Source of the DNA: Ahniella affigens
Lineage (GTDB): Bacteria; Pseudomonadota; Gammaproteobacteria; Xanthomonadales; Ahniellaceae
Direction of reading: 5' to 3'
Length of the DNA: 64,000 nt
Assembly (NCBI RefSeq): GCF_003015185.1
Contig: NZ_CP027860.1
Coordinates: 2,232,001-2,296,000, forward strand
Shown here one piece after another: positions 17,412 through 27,200 of the stretch; within the stretch, counting starts at the first letter, position 1; every line of letters begins with the position of its first letter. The position numbers and the translations under genes were made by a program. The notes under the pieces are model-generated. The model worked only from the letters and a program-made list of their open reading frames with translations. It did not search any database and was not told where the DNA came from.

Positions 17412-20400
17412 GGCGTGGCCTCCTGGGCGCGTCGTTCGGCGCGGGTTTCCAGCCACTCGTAGAGCACGGGCAGCAGGATCAACGTCAAAAAGGTCGAACT
17501 GATCAGGCCACCGACCACCACCGTCGCAAGGGGCCGCTGGGTTTCCGCGCCGACGCCGCTGGAGATCAACATCGGCACCAGGCCGAGGATCGCGACGCTC
17601 GCCGTCATGAGCACCGGTCGCAGACGCAGCGCGGTGCCTTGCACCACGGCCTCACGGATCGAGAGTCCACGTTCGCGTTGCTCGTTGAGGAAGGTGACCA
17701 GCACGATGCCGTTGAGCATGGCGACACCAAACACCGCGATGAACCCGATCGCCGATGGCACCGACAGGTACTGACCAGTGACGAACAGCGCGAGCAGCCC
17801 GCCAATCGTCGCGAACGGCACGTTGGCCAGGATCAGCGCCGCGAACTTGATCGAGTTGAACGCGGTATACAGCAGCACGAAGATAAAGAAGATCGTGATC
17901 GGTACGATCAGGCTCAACTTGGCCAGCGCCCGCTGCTGGTTCGCGAACGCGCCCCCCCACTCGACCCAATAGCCGGGCGGCATTTTCACCTGCGCGGCGA
18001 TCGCGGCACCGGCCTCCTTGACGAAGCCGTCGACGTCGCGGCCACGTACGTCCATCTGGATCACCGCGTAGCGTTGCAGTTGCTCCCTGCGCACGAAGGA
18101 ATAGCCCTCTGCCACCGTGACGTTGGCCACCTCCGACAAGGGCACCAGCGCGCCGGACGCCGCCTTCAGCGGAATTCGCCGCAGCGATTCCACCGAATCG
18201 CGGGTCTCATCATCCAGGCGCGCGGCGATGTCGAAGCGCTTGACCCCATCGAGCAGCACGCTTACCGGCTCGCCACCGAGACCATTGCGCACGATGGTGA
18301 GCACGTCTTCGGCATTCATGCCGTGCCGGGCCAGCTCTTCACGATCCACCTCGATGCGAATCTGCGGCTTGCCCACGTTCGCTTCCAGGGACAGGTCGGC
18401 CACGCCGGCGATGCCAGCGAGTACGGGCTTGATCTCGGCGCTGATCCGATCGAGCTCATTCAGATCTTCGCCATAGAGTTTCAGCGCCAGCGTGGCGCGC
18501 ACCCCCGAGATCAGTTCCTCCACACGCATCTGGATCGGCTGGGTGTAGCCGGGCACCACGTTCGGCACCACCGTCTCAAGCGTCTCCTGCATGTCGTCTT
18601 CGAGCTGTTTGATGGTGCGGCCGGATTCCCACTCGTCTTCCGGGGTCAACGCCGTATAGATCTCCATGTAGTTGACGTCGGCAGTCTCGCCCTTCTCGGC
18701 GCGACCGATCATCGCGAGTGTCGTTTCGACCTCCGGGAACTTCTTGAAGGCGTCGGAAATCGCCTTGCTGGTACGGATCGACTCGTCGAGTGAGGTCGAC
18801 GGAATCCCGGTCACGCGCCACATGATCGAGCCTTCCTGCAACTGCGGCATGAACTCCTTGCCGAGGAACGGAAACAGCGCGAGGCTGCCGATCAGGGCGA
18901 CGACGGCACTGATCACCACGACCTTCTTTCGCCCCAACGCGGCATCGAGCATCGGCCGGTAGCCGCGCTTGAGCCGGGCAACCAACCACGTGTCTTTCTC
19001 CTCCTTGGGCTTGAGTATCATCGACGCCAGAACCGGGATCAGCGTTAAGCTCAAGAGCAGCGAGCCGCCCATCGCGAACGCGATGTTGAACGCCATGGGC
19101 TTGAAGAGCTTTCCTTCCAGTCCTTCGAGGCTGAACAGCGGCAGGAACACGACGATGATGATCAGGATCGCAAACGAGATGGGATTGGCGACTTCCTTGG
19201 CGGCCGCCAATACGGCCGACGTACGGTCCACTTTCTCGCCATGCGCCTGTCGCTCGGCCATGATCCGGAACGCGTTCTCGACCATCACCACCGCGCCATC
19301 CACCATCATGCCGATGCCGATCGCAAGACCCGCCAACGACATCAGGTTCGCCGAAAGTCCGAATTGGCCCATGCCAATGAAGGCGATCAGCATCGCAAGC
19401 GGCAACGTGACGATCACGACCAAGGCCGATCTCAGCTCCCCGAGGAACAAGAACAGAATCACGGCCACGAGGATGGAACCTTCGATCAATGCTCGCGTCG
19501 CGGTACCGACCGCTTTGTTGACGAGATCGGTACGCTCGTAGATCGGCTTGACGATCATGCCCTCGGGTAGCGCATTGCTGACCGTCGCGAGCTTGGTCTT
19601 CACCGCCTCGACCACCTCCTTGGCATTCTCGCCAATCCGCGACAGCGCCATGCCGAGCACGACTTCCTCGCCATCACGCGTGACCGCGCCGAAGCGTGGC
19701 GCCGGGGATTCGATCACACGGCCAATGTCGCGGATGTAAACCGGTACGCCATCCTCGGCCTTGAGCACGATGCCGCCGATATCCTCGGCCGAGGTGAGGA
19801 GGCCGAGGCCACGCACCAGATACTGCTCGCGGCCCACGTCCATCACATTGCCGCCGACCTGCCCATTGTTGGCAGGGAGCGCATTGATCACGTCGGCGAA
19901 GCCGAGCCCACGGGCATACAACCGCTGTGGATCAATGCGCACCTGGTACTCGCGCTCGCCACCACCCCATGAGGTGACATCGTCCACGCCCGGCGCCGTG
20001 CGCAGGATCAGACGCAGCGTCCAGTCCTGCCAGGTGCGCAGGTCCATGTCCGTGATCTGCGCGCTGGAGACCCCCGGCGCCCGCTCGACGGTGTACCAGA
20101 ACACCTGGCCGAGTCCCGAACTGTTCGGGCCCATGCTCGGCTTGCCGTAGCCTTCGGGTAATCGGTCGCCGACTTCCTGCAGCCGTTCGTTGACGAGCTG
20201 GCGGGCAAAGTAGATGTCCATGTCGTCCTCGAAATAGACGGACACATAGGACAGTCCGAACAGGCTGACCGAACGGATCTCCTGCACCTTTGGCAGGCCT
20301 GCCATCGCCGACTCGACCGGGAAGGTCAACAACTGCTCGACATCTTCCGCCGCCAGACCGGGTGACTCCGTGTAGATATTGACCTGTGCTGGGGTGACGT

Positions 20401-20521
20401 CGGGGAAGGCATCAATCGGCACGTCGCGGACGGCACGTGCGCCGAGAAATGCGACAACACCGAAGATGATCAGCACCAGAAACTTGTAACGCAACGAGAG
20501 TTCGACCAAGCGGTTCAGCAT
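17408..20521 (-). CDS. czcA: CzcA-type heavy-metal RND efflux pump
   Basis: A 1037-residue inner-membrane RND pump, usual length for CzcA/HME proteins. TM1 is YKFLVLIIFGVVAFLGARA, followed by the conserved VRDVPIDAFPDVTPAQVNI. TM4 has GIGMMVDGAVVMVENAF, the divalent-cation (Zn/Co/Cd/Ni) form of the proton-relay motif. The C-terminus closes with TLILLPVLYEWLE. It works with CzcB and CzcC encoded just upstream to export divalent metals from periplasm or cytoplasm. GAGGTG precedes the ATG, and the following PII-like gene overlaps its stop by 4 nt. Exact metal unknown. Confidence 0.93.
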   Translation of the reverse strand: MLNRLVELSLRYKFLVLIIFGVVAFLGARAVRDVPIDAFPDVTPAQVNIYTESPGLAAEDVEQLLTFPVESAMAGLPKVQEIRSVSLFGLSYVSVYFEDDMDIYFARQLVNERLQEVGDRLPEGYGKPSMGPNSSGLGQVFWYTVERAPGVSSAQITDMDLRTWQDWTLRLILRTAPGVDDVTSWGGGEREYQVRIDPQRLYARGLGFADVINALPANNGQVGGNVMDVGREQYLVRGLGLLTSAEDIGGIVLKAEDGVPVYIRDIGRVIESPAPRFGAVTRDGEEVVLGMALSRIGENAKEVVEAVKTKLATVSNALPEGMIVKPIYERTDLVNKAVGTATRALIEGSILVAVILFLFLGELRSALVVIVTLPLAMLIAFIGMGQFGLSANLMSLAGLAIGIGMMVDGAVVMVENAFRIMAERQAHGEKVDRTSAVLAAAKEVANPISFAILIIIVVFLPLFSLEGLEGKLFKPMAFNIAFAMGGSLLLSLTLIPVLASMILKPKEEKDTWLVARLKRGYRPMLDAALGRKKVVVISAVVALIGSLALFPFLGKEFMPQLQEGSIMWRVTGIPSTSLDESIRTSKAISDAFKKFPEVETTLAMIGRAEKGETADVNYMEIYTALTPEDEWESGRTIKQLEDDMQETLETVVPNVVPGYTQPIQMRVEELISGVRATLALKLYGEDLNELDRISAEIKPVLAGIAGVADLSLEANVGKPQIRIEVDREELARHGMNAEDVLTIVRNGLGGEPVSVLLDGVKRFDIAARLDDETRDSVESLRRIPLKAASGALVPLSEVANVTVAEGYSFVRREQLQRYAVIQMDVRGRDVDGFVKEAGAAIAAQVKMPPGYWVEWGGAFANQQRALAKLSLIVPITIFFIFVLLYTAFNSIKFAALILANVPFATIGGLLALFVTGQYLSVPSAIGFIAVFGVAMLNGIVLVTFLNEQRERGLSIREAVVQGTALRLRPVLMTASVAILGLVPMLISSGVGAETQRPLATVVVGGLISSTFLTLILLPVLYEWLETRAERRAQEATP

Positions 20522-20551
20522 GACGCACCTCGCGTTGAAAAGATCAAGCCG

Positions 20552-21757
20552 TCAATGCGCATGACCTTCCCCTAATTGCGACTTAAGCATTTGCGCCTTG
20601 AGCGCGTACGCGCCCTCGACGACGATGGCATTGCCCGCGGCCAGGCCATCGAGCACGATGGTCCTGCCGCCGACGACGGCGCCGACTCGGACCGCGACGG
20701 GCGTCAACGTGCCGTCCTCGTCCTGGCGGAACACGATCGTCTCGCCTTCGAGCTGCAGCAGTGCATCGGTCGGTACTGCGAGCTGCGGCTCGGCTTCGCC
20801 GCCAGCGTCGAGATAGGCCTCGACGTAGTCACCACCATGCAGCTGATCGCCCGTGTTGGCCACCTCGATGCGAACCAGCGCGTTGCGCGTGTTCTCGGCC
20901 GTGCGGTGGGCGCGTTGAACGACCTTGCCCGGCAAGGTCACGTCGCCGAGCACAACGCGTGCAGGACTATCGACCGCGACACGGCGGGCCGCGTCCGCGG
21001 GCAACTTCGCATCGACCCAAACGATGGATTCGTCGACCAGCCGGAAGAGTGTTCGCCCCGGCTCGATGCGCTCACCAACGACGAATGCATCTTCAGTGAG
21101 GCGTCCGGCATGCGGCGCATGCAGCGTGAACTCGCCGTTGGCCGCCCCCTTCGCGCCCGGTTCCAGCCCGTACGCGCGTGCTGTGGCACGGGCCTGCTCG
21201 ACGGCGACTTGCGCTTCGCTGTAGCGACGGCCCGACACCGCCTCCTTACCCAGCGCCTGCACGCGCTTCCAGTCCTGCTCAGCGATCGACAAGGTGCCCT
21301 GGGCGGTAGCGACTTCCACGGACGACAGCGTCACCAGCGGCGCGCCAGCCTTGACCTCGTCGCCAAGCTTGGCGTGCCGGCGCACCACCAGCGCTTCGAC
21401 GCGAGGTGTGATCAGCGTAGTGCCGTAGGCGTTGTCGACGACTTCGCCGGGTGCCCGCAGTTCTTCGCGCAGCGCCGCCGGTGCCAGCGCCGCAACGCGG
21501 ATACCGGCTGCCTGCATCGCTTCAGCGTTCATGCGGATGGGTTCCATCCCTTGCTCGCCATGCTCATCGACGTCTTCGCCGGCGTGCTCGTCATCATGTT
21601 CATCGCCATCTTCTTCGGCATGCGGTTCTTCGGCCTTGGCCTGAGCGGCAGGCTTTGCCGCCACACCTTCGGGACGCTCTGCGTCATCGCCGCAAGCGGT
21701 CAACGCAAGCATCGCGGCCAGCAGCAAAGAAGCGGTCGCGGTGGAAAAACGATTCAT
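20552..21757 (-). CDS. czcB: CzcB-type periplasmic adaptor, lipoprotein
   Basis: A 401-residue membrane fusion protein with a lipoprotein signal (lipobox LTAC around residue 22). An acidic/His-rich stretch at about residues 44-72 (EEPHAEEDGDEHDDEHAGED) is well suited to divalent metal binding. The body has the usual order: lipoyl halves (PRVEALVVRRHAKLGDEVKAG), alpha-hairpin, then beta-barrel (GRTLFRLVDESIVWVDAKLP). It ends with His residues (LGEGHAH). It overlaps czcC by ATGA and precedes czcA by 30 bp. It couples CzcA to CzcC. Confidence 0.92.
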   Translation of the reverse strand: MNRFSTATASLLLAAMLALTACGDDAERPEGVAAKPAAQAKAEEPHAEEDGDEHDDEHAGEDVDEHGEQGMEPIRMNAEAMQAAGIRVAALAPAALREELRAPGEVVDNAYGTTLITPRVEALVVRRHAKLGDEVKAGAPLVTLSSVEVATAQGTLSIAEQDWKRVQALGKEAVSGRRYSEAQVAVEQARATARAYGLEPGAKGAANGEFTLHAPHAGRLTEDAFVVGERIEPGRTLFRLVDESIVWVDAKLPADAARRVAVDSPARVVLGDVTLPGKVVQRAHRTAENTRNALVRIEVANTGDQLHGGDYVEAYLDAGGEAEPQLAVPTDALLQLEGETIVFRQDEDGTLTPVAVRVGAVVGGRTIVLDGLAAGNAIVVEGAYALKAQMLKSQLGEGHAH

Positions 21758-23043
21758 GGGGTCACCTCGGAGGCAGAAGATTCGAAGCCGACCCAGGCAT
21801 CAAGTTGCCCGGTGGCGTACAGGGCATCGACATAGGCCCGCCAGACGCGGCCTTGCAGGTCGGCGCCAGCGAGTGCGGTGTCGAGTGTCTGCTGCAGTTG
21901 GATCAGGTAGTCAGCGGTACTGATCTCACCGGCGCGCCATAGGCGCTCCAGCAAGCCGGCTCGAGCCTCAACGTCTGTCCCGGGGCTCTTCGCCCAGAGT
22001 GTCCAGGCGTCGCGCACCGAGGCGTACGTCACCCGTGCGCGCTCGGCCCGTGCCTCAACCTGCAGCGATACGAGTTGCAGCTCGGCCGCCGCAGCCGCAC
22101 TGTCGGCCTGCGTCGCGACGCCCTCGGCTCGATAGCTGTTGCGGACAAAGAGCGGCACGCTCACCGTCAACCCGATGACGTTGTCGCTGGTTGGGCCGAG
22201 ATCCACCTGGCCGGCGCGCAGGCGGACCGTCGGATCGGCGCGGCGTTCGCTTGCCGCCACCGTCACCAGTCGTTCGGCCTGCAGCGACTGCGCCATCGCG
22301 ATTCGCTGCTCGGGCACGGCGCGGAGATTCTCGTCGGCAAGCGTCAGCGCCGGAGGTACTTCATCAGTGCCCGAATCGGGCACACGCCCCGGCAGGCCGC
22401 CCACGACCCGAAACGCTTCATCGGCTGCGGCTGCATCGGCCAGCAGCGTCGCCTGCTCGGCCATCGTTTGATCCCGCGCCAGCAGCGCGAGGTCACGCTC
22501 GAGCGACGAGATGTCGCCAACACCGAACTGCTTGTCGGCAAGTTCGGCAAAGCGCTTTACCAGGGCCACGCGCTGCGCGCCGAGCTGCACGCGATGCTGC
22601 GCGGCTTGGCGTTCGGCCCAGCCTTGCAACCAGGCCTGCGTGAACGTGGCACGGCGCAGGTGGGCCTGCGCTTCGGCGAGTGCGAGGGCTGCATCGCCGG
22701 CTGCGGCACGCGCATCGCGCTTGCCAAAGAGGTCCAGCGTCATGCCGATGCCGGCGGTAGTCGTCCGATCCTGACCTTCGTCGTCGACGTCTAACTCGAT
22801 CTCCGGGTTATAGAGGGGGCGCCCTGCGGCGTCAGCGCGAGCGCGTGCCGCCGCCAACGTCTGCTCGGTCGCAGCGGCAGCGGGGTGTGCAGCCCAGGCC
22901 GTGCGTACGGCATCGGACAACTGTTCCGGCGTCGCGGCCATCAGCGGGGACGAAAAAATAGCGGAGGCACTCAACATCAGCACGGCGTGCCAACGCCGTG
23001 CACGCACGGTCAGCCGACCGCGCGGCAACAAGAAAAACCACAT
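21754..23043 (-). CDS. czcC: CzcC/TolC-family outer-membrane efflux protein
   Basis: A 429-residue outer-membrane factor. The ATG at 23043 is set by AGAGGAA upstream. The signal peptide is around HAVLMLSASAIFSSPLMAA. TolC-type helical repeats follow, with RPLYNPEIELDVDDEG and PTVRLRAGQVDLGPTSDNVIGLTVSVPLF marking the two barrel strands. It provides the outer-membrane exit for CzcBA and is the first structural gene of the leftward czc operon after a small CzcI-like gene. Confidence 0.9.
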   Translation of the reverse strand: MWFFLLPRGRLTVRARRWHAVLMLSASAIFSSPLMAATPEQLSDAVRTAWAAHPAAAATEQTLAAARARADAAGRPLYNPEIELDVDDEGQDRTTTAGIGMTLDLFGKRDARAAAGDAALALAEAQAHLRRATFTQAWLQGWAERQAAQHRVQLGAQRVALVKRFAELADKQFGVGDISSLERDLALLARDQTMAEQATLLADAAAADEAFRVVGGLPGRVPDSGTDEVPPALTLADENLRAVPEQRIAMAQSLQAERLVTVAASERRADPTVRLRAGQVDLGPTSDNVIGLTVSVPLFVRNSYRAEGVATQADSAAAAAELQLVSLQVEARAERARVTYASVRDAWTLWAKSPGTDVEARAGLLERLWRAGEISTADYLIQLQQTLDTALAGADLQGRVWRAYVDALYATGQLDAWVGFESSASEVTP

Positions 23044-23112
23044 GGAAATATTCCTCTGAACAATGAAAGCAGCCCGACGTGCTGGCGCACGCCGGATCGT
23101 GACGATCAGGGT

Positions 23113-23484
23113 TCAGACGATGGGAGGCCGGAGCTCGCGCTGGGGCGACACGTCAGTGTGCGGAATGTCTTCCAGGGTTGTGACCGTAGACCCTGTCACG
23201 ACTGTGAAGGTGACGGGCAGTGACGACAACGTCACGCCGTGGTGGCAACTGCACTGACGGCAATGATCGGACGCTGCGTTGTCGTTGAGCGGCCCACGAT
23301 CGCTGTCTTCACCGGACGCTGCGATCTGCACCTGCTCAGTCTTGCCGCCAAACAGCTCGGCGAACTCATGCGGTTCACACGCCATCGTGATCCCTATCCG
23401 CATCAGGAACACAACCAGCACGAAGCCCGCCAGCGCAGGAGCGCGGCGCAGCGATGCAAGTCGGAAGGGGCGGAGATTAGACAT
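23113..23484 (-). CDS. CzcI-like small exported Cys/His protein
   Basis: About 123 residues from ATG 23484 (an in-frame ATG at 23496 is possible). The signal anchor ALAGFVLVVFLMRIGITMA is followed by a mature region with CEPHEF and, centrally, DHCRQCSCHHGVTLS, a dense Cys/His cluster. It heads the czcCBA operon as CzcI does in Cupriavidus and matches the plan of the leaders at 13465-13878 and 27980-28345. A metal-binding or regulatory role in the periplasm is inference. Confidence 0.7.
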   Translation of the reverse strand: MSNLRPFRLASLRRAPALAGFVLVVFLMRIGITMACEPHEFAELFGGKTEQVQIAASGEDSDRGPLNDNAASDHCRQCSCHHGVTLSSLPVTFTVVTGSTVTTLEDIPHTDVSPQRELRPPIV

Positions 23485-23861
23485 CGTTGTCAGCATAGTG
23501 TGGAGGCTTGGCGTTACACAATCTCAGTGGGCGCGTTGTGCGGGCCGGCGTTCGGATCGCCGCGGACAGGTATCGGTCGAAACGCACCGGCGCTTGCGCT
23601 GCCCGCCCCCCCCGATGCGCGAAAACAACAATGCAGCGAAGTCGCGCGGGAACTGACCGACGATTTCACGCGCGTCCCGTTGCAACCGGCCAACGCGCAA
23701 CATGGCCAGATGGCATCTAAGTTGCATCCTGGTGATGCGTTGGTTGCGGATATGCGCCCGCACTAAGCGCGAGAACGCTCTACCGCGCGCGCCTGTTCGC
23801 CGCGCTATTTCTGCAGCTTGCCACGCCCGCTCACCTGCTGTTCCCAGCACGACGATCCCTT
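23485..23861. other. Gap between FTR1 and the czc leader
   Basis: About 375 bp with no convincing gene. It should contain the promoter for the czc operon at its left end and the terminator of the FTR1 operon at its right. I cannot pick out a clear hairpin with a T run. Confidence 0.4.
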
Positions 23862-25829
23862 TCATACCGATGAGCTCGATTGCGACGTCCTCGCAAGGCG
23901 TTTGTTGACCAGATAGCCCGCCACCAGCGCTGCCAGCGTGATGCCTTGCGCCGTCAACACCTGCACAGACGGATACACGCCCAGCCAATCAATTCGTGGA
24001 AAAGCGACCGGCGCGACAGCAAACCAGCCGGCCTCCTGCAGCGCGGCGATACCTTTTCCGGTCAGCACGACTGCGAGGATTGCCATCAGCAAGGAACTCA
24101 GCGAGAAGAACTGACCGATAGGCAGTCGCCGCGAAAAACGCAGCACCGCGATCGTCACACCGACCAGGATCAGCACTCCGGTGAGGAAGCCACCGATCAC
24201 CATGCGGTTGTCACCTTGCTCATTCCACATCGCGGTGTAAAACAGAATCGTCTCGAATACCTCGCGATAGACGGCAACGAAGCTGAGCCCAAACAGGACC
24301 CAAGCCGATTGTCGCGACAGCGCTTGAGAGAGTTTTTCCTTGAGGTATTGCTGCCAGCGACCAGCGTGGCTCTTCTGATGTAGCCAAAGGCCGACACTGA
24401 CCAGCACCACGGCGGCAAGCAAACCGGAAAGCCCTTCAACAACCTCACGCTGCGCACCACTGATGCTCACGACATAGGTGGCGACTACCCAGGTCACCAC
24501 TCCTGCCGCAAGGGCACCCACCCAACCGGCATGCACGTACCGAAGAACATCGCGCCGTTCCGCCTTGCGCAGGAACGCAACCATGGCAATCACGATCAGC
24601 AACGCCTCCAATCCTTCGCGGACCAGAATCGTGAGTGCCCCGAGAAAGGCTGACCAGCCACCGCCATCGGCGCCAGCAAGCGCATTTTCGGCCTGATCCA
24701 CCAACACAGAAACATCGCGCGCCAGTGCCTCAACCTCAACCGCTGAGGCACTGCGGTCGATGCTCCCGCGCAATGCCATCATCGCCTGTTCGACTTGCCG
24801 CATCAGGGCCGGTTGTCGCGCAGCGATGATGGGCTCCAACGGTTCAAAACCGTCCAGGTAGGCTGCTAGCGCTGCTGCCCGTGCTGCTAGATGATCGCCG
24901 CGCCGGTAGGCGGTGACCGTGTCGTTCAGTCGTGCACGAACGATGCCCCACTGATCGCCAGACGCCGCTGGGACGACCGGCGGGTGGTGACGCAAATAGC
25001 CCATTATTGCCTTGGCACGGATATCGCCAACTTCCGCGGCGAGTGTCGCCGGCGTCTTCTGCACCAACTGCTGAAGGTTATTCATGTCGAGGCGGTCGTC
25101 AAACGGGGCTGAAGCCTCCGGTGTCGGCGCCGGGTAGGCGATGCCGCCCACATGAAAAGCGAGCGCCCAACGGTCGTCGTCCGGCAGGCCGGCATAGCTG
25201 ACCATGGCCGTGCTCTCAAGCCCCTGCGTGATGACCTGATAGAGCGCAAAGACGCTGCGCTCTCGTGCTCGTGCCTCGTCTGTGAAATCGACCGGAGCGG
25301 GATCAAGATTCCCAGCTGCCGAACCATCTCCAGCGCCAGTAGCACCATGGCACGTGGCGCACAACGATTGGTATAACGCTGCACCGCGTGCCAAATCCGG
25401 TGCCTGTGCAGGCGCAAGCGGAACCGGATAGGCCGCAATCAATTGAGCACCCAACTTCCGTGCAGCCGTTGCTACCTCATCGGGGGCCGCACGCTGCTCG
25501 ACTAAAGCTGTCAGTCGCGCGGCTTCCTCTTTCAATGCGGCCTGCTGGGGTGTCGCGCGAAGCGCAGCGAGCTGCTTGGTGACCGTCATCGAGAATTCGC
25601 GCATCTCCGCGTATTCGGCATCGTTGATGATTGCTCCTGCGTGAACAGCGCCCGCATAGTCCACGGCGATATAGTCGAGCAAGCGCCAGGTGACAGCCGC
25701 TTCCGGATCTTGTGTCTGTCCAACGACCAGCGATGCCCATGCCGCGAGTAGAAATACAAGAGCGATCCGTATACGGGTCGTCGTCACACCCCAACGACGC
25801 AGGGACAAATGGGGAGAGGCTGGCGTCAT
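23862..25829 (-). CDS. FTR1-family iron permease fused to a cytochrome c domain
   Basis: A 655-residue fusion. After a signal/anchor (IALVFLLAAWASLVVGQ), a periplasmic part carries one c-type heme motif, CATCHG at residues 157-162. The C-terminal ~260 residues form the multi-helix FTR1/EfeU permease with the iron-binding REXXE motifs REGLE (404-408) and REVFE (522-526), plus REVVE (461-465). FTR1 proteins import iron coupled to oxidation of Fe(II); in bacteria an attached cytochrome c replaces the separate oxidase partner. The stop side of this gene overlaps nothing, and its start overlaps the CDF gene stop by ATGA, so the two are one transcription unit. Confidence 0.88.
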   Translation of the reverse strand: MTPASPHLSLRRWGVTTTRIRIALVFLLAAWASLVVGQTQDPEAAVTWRLLDYIAVDYAGAVHAGAIINDAEYAEMREFSMTVTKQLAALRATPQQAALKEEAARLTALVEQRAAPDEVATAARKLGAQLIAAYPVPLAPAQAPDLARGAALYQSLCATCHGATGAGDGSAAGNLDPAPVDFTDEARARERSVFALYQVITQGLESTAMVSYAGLPDDDRWALAFHVGGIAYPAPTPEASAPFDDRLDMNNLQQLVQKTPATLAAEVGDIRAKAIMGYLRHHPPVVPAASGDQWGIVRARLNDTVTAYRRGDHLAARAAALAAYLDGFEPLEPIIAARQPALMRQVEQAMMALRGSIDRSASAVEVEALARDVSVLVDQAENALAGADGGGWSAFLGALTILVREGLEALLIVIAMVAFLRKAERRDVLRYVHAGWVGALAAGVVTWVVATYVVSISGAQREVVEGLSGLLAAVVLVSVGLWLHQKSHAGRWQQYLKEKLSQALSRQSAWVLFGLSFVAVYREVFETILFYTAMWNEQGDNRMVIGGFLTGVLILVGVTIAVLRFSRRLPIGQFFSLSSLLMAILAVVLTGKGIAALQEAGWFAVAPVAFPRIDWLGVYPSVQVLTAQGITLAALVAGYLVNKRLARTSQSSSSV

Positions 25830-26458
25830 TGGTCAGCCTCTGTTGGTTCTACCGCAGCGGCGTCATCGCGTGTCGATCGGGCCTCGCGCAGGATTTCCAG
25901 CGCTTCCTTAATGACATACAGGCCAATCAGCCCGCCAATCGCCAGATCCGGGACACGAGAGTCGAGCCATGCCACGAGGGCGCCAGACAGGATCACGCCG
26001 ACATTCGCGACGATATCCGCGCGGGTGAAAATCCAGCTGGCCCTAAGGTGCACACCGCCATCACGAAGCGGCGACAACAACCGAAGGACCGCGACATTGA
26101 CGACCAATGACAAACAAGCGATGCCAATCATCCAGGCGCCCTCAGGCGCGCTGCCATAAAGCGCCCTGCGCCCAACTTCGGCAAGTACGCCGACACCCAG
26201 CAGCAGGAGCACGCCACCGCTGGCGTACGCGGCGTTGACTTTGAATCGGACAGCGCGACCGATCGCCGCCAAACCGATGGCGTAGGCAGTCGCGTCCGAC
26301 AACATGTCCAGCGCATCGGCGAGAAGTCCGGCCGACTGCGCGATCCAGCCCGCCATTGCGCCAATGACGGCCATGGCGGCATTGAGGCTCAACGCGACCC
26401 AAAGGACGCGGCGTTCCATCGCATTGCGGGCCTCGTGCTGACAACCACAGTTACTCAT
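25826..26458 (-). CDS. CDF-family cation efflux transporter (intact copy)
   Basis: A 210-residue cation diffusion facilitator of the short type that lacks the long cytoplasmic domain. The start at 26458 is set by AAGGAG; a longer frame to 26512 would run through the regulator's operator. The N-terminus has Cys/His (SNCGCQHEAR). Six hydrophobic helices follow, with LLADALDMLSDATAY in TM2 and TRADIVANVG in TM5 at the metal-site positions. It is divergent from a MerR-family gene, whose operator lies in between, as in metal-inducible CDF systems. A truncated second copy lies at 26885-27192. The metal is unknown, probably Zn/Cd/Co-like. Confidence 0.85.
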   Translation of the reverse strand: MSNCGCQHEARNAMERRVLWVALSLNAAMAVIGAMAGWIAQSAGLLADALDMLSDATAYAIGLAAIGRAVRFKVNAAYASGGVLLLLGVGVLAEVGRRALYGSAPEGAWMIGIACLSLVVNVAVLRLLSPLRDGGVHLRASWIFTRADIVANVGVILSGALVAWLDSRVPDLAIGGLIGLYVIKEALEILREARSTRDDAAAVEPTEADQ

Positions 26459-26526
26459 GCGGACTCCTTTTGAAGGGGCGGAGCTCGACGCAAGTGTCAG
26501 CGCCAGCGGCATCTGGGCATGATAAA

Positions 26527-26549
26527 CCCCGTAGCAACTACAGGGTCAA
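26527..26549 (-). promoter_or_regulatory. MerR-type operator/promoter of the intact CDF gene
   Basis: The segment CCCCGTAGCAACTACAGGGTCAA on the plus strand holds a near-perfect dyad (CCGTAG / CTACAG). A TTGACC -35 on the minus strand (26549..26544) abuts it. The layout matches MerR-family promoters with a dyad in a long spacer. It is homologous to the site at 27201-27221. Confidence 0.7.
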
Positions 26550-26552
26550 GAC

Positions 26553-26881
26553 ATGAGAATCGGAGAAGCCGCGGCCGCCTTAGGCTGTCACTTGGAGACG
26601 GTCCGGTACCACGAACGGATCGGCTTGTTGCCGGTGCCGGAGCTCGCCGGTAGCGGCCATCGGGTCTATCAACCCGATGACGTGCGCCGCATGCGCTTCA
26701 TTGCCCCGGACGCGAGCTCGGCTTTTGCTTGGATGAAATCCGCATCCTGCTGCAGTTCAGCGACGATCTCAAACTCTCCTGCGTCGAGGCCGACCAGATC
26801 GCTCGGCATCACCTCGACGAGATTCGCCAGCGTGTGCTTGAACTGACCGAAATGCCGCGACAACGTCAGGACACGATCTAG
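26553..26881 (+). pseudogene. Frameshifted MerR-family regulator (copy 1)
   Basis: The N-terminus MRIGEAAAALGCHLETVRYH is a normal MerR helix-turn-helix and aligns closely with the intact copy at 27225. After RRMRFIA at about codon 51 the frame is lost. Reading on with a one-base shift restores GRELGFCLDEIRILLQ, the metal-loop SCVEADQIARHHLDEIRQRV and a stop at 26881. One base is missing in the run ATTGCCCCGGACG compared with copy 2 (ACGACCCGAGGGCG). It also stops early and lacks the C-terminal double-cysteine loop. It should be non-functional; the intact copy may serve its operator. Confidence 0.8.
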
Positions 26882-26884
26882 GCC

Positions 26885-27192
26885 TGTGGCGGGGGTGAAC
26901 GGGGACAATGCGCCATAGAGCCGCGCCGGCGCGCCAGCGAAACGATCGGCCGACGGCGTAGAGACTCAGCATATAGGCCAGTGCATCGCCCGGACTGTCG
27001 AGGGAAACGGCCTACAGTCCGCTCGAACCGATCCAAGCGCCGATGGAGAATTCGCCAGCGAACAGGACCAGGCTGATCGCCAGCACGCCGACCAATGTGC
27101 GCCGTAGCGTCGCGTCCTGGGTGGCGGTCAGACTCTCGGCAGTGTCGTGACAACCGCAACTGGAGGTGGACGACTTGCACGTGGGCTGCCAT
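26885..27192 (-). pseudogene. Truncated CDF transporter (copy 2)
   Basis: Reading leftward from about 27191 gives KSSTSSCGCHDTAESLTATQ, LVGVLAISLVLFAGEFSIGAWIG, then an in-frame TAG (27014..27012) and AVSLDSPGDALAYMLSLYAVGRS. These match the first ~95 residues of a CDF transporter like the one at 25826. The ATG at 27192 is in another frame, so a start-proximal frameshift is present too. The rest of the gene is missing. It is divergent from the intact MerR copy 2, mirroring the intact CDF/broken MerR pair to its left. Confidence 0.75.
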
Positions 27193-27200
27193 GCTGAACC

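Noticed and set aside
17639..21835. Two long plus-strand frames (384 and 419 codons)
   Set aside because: Antisense to czcA and czcB. They are His/Arg-rich, as expected from a reversed high-GC coding strand.
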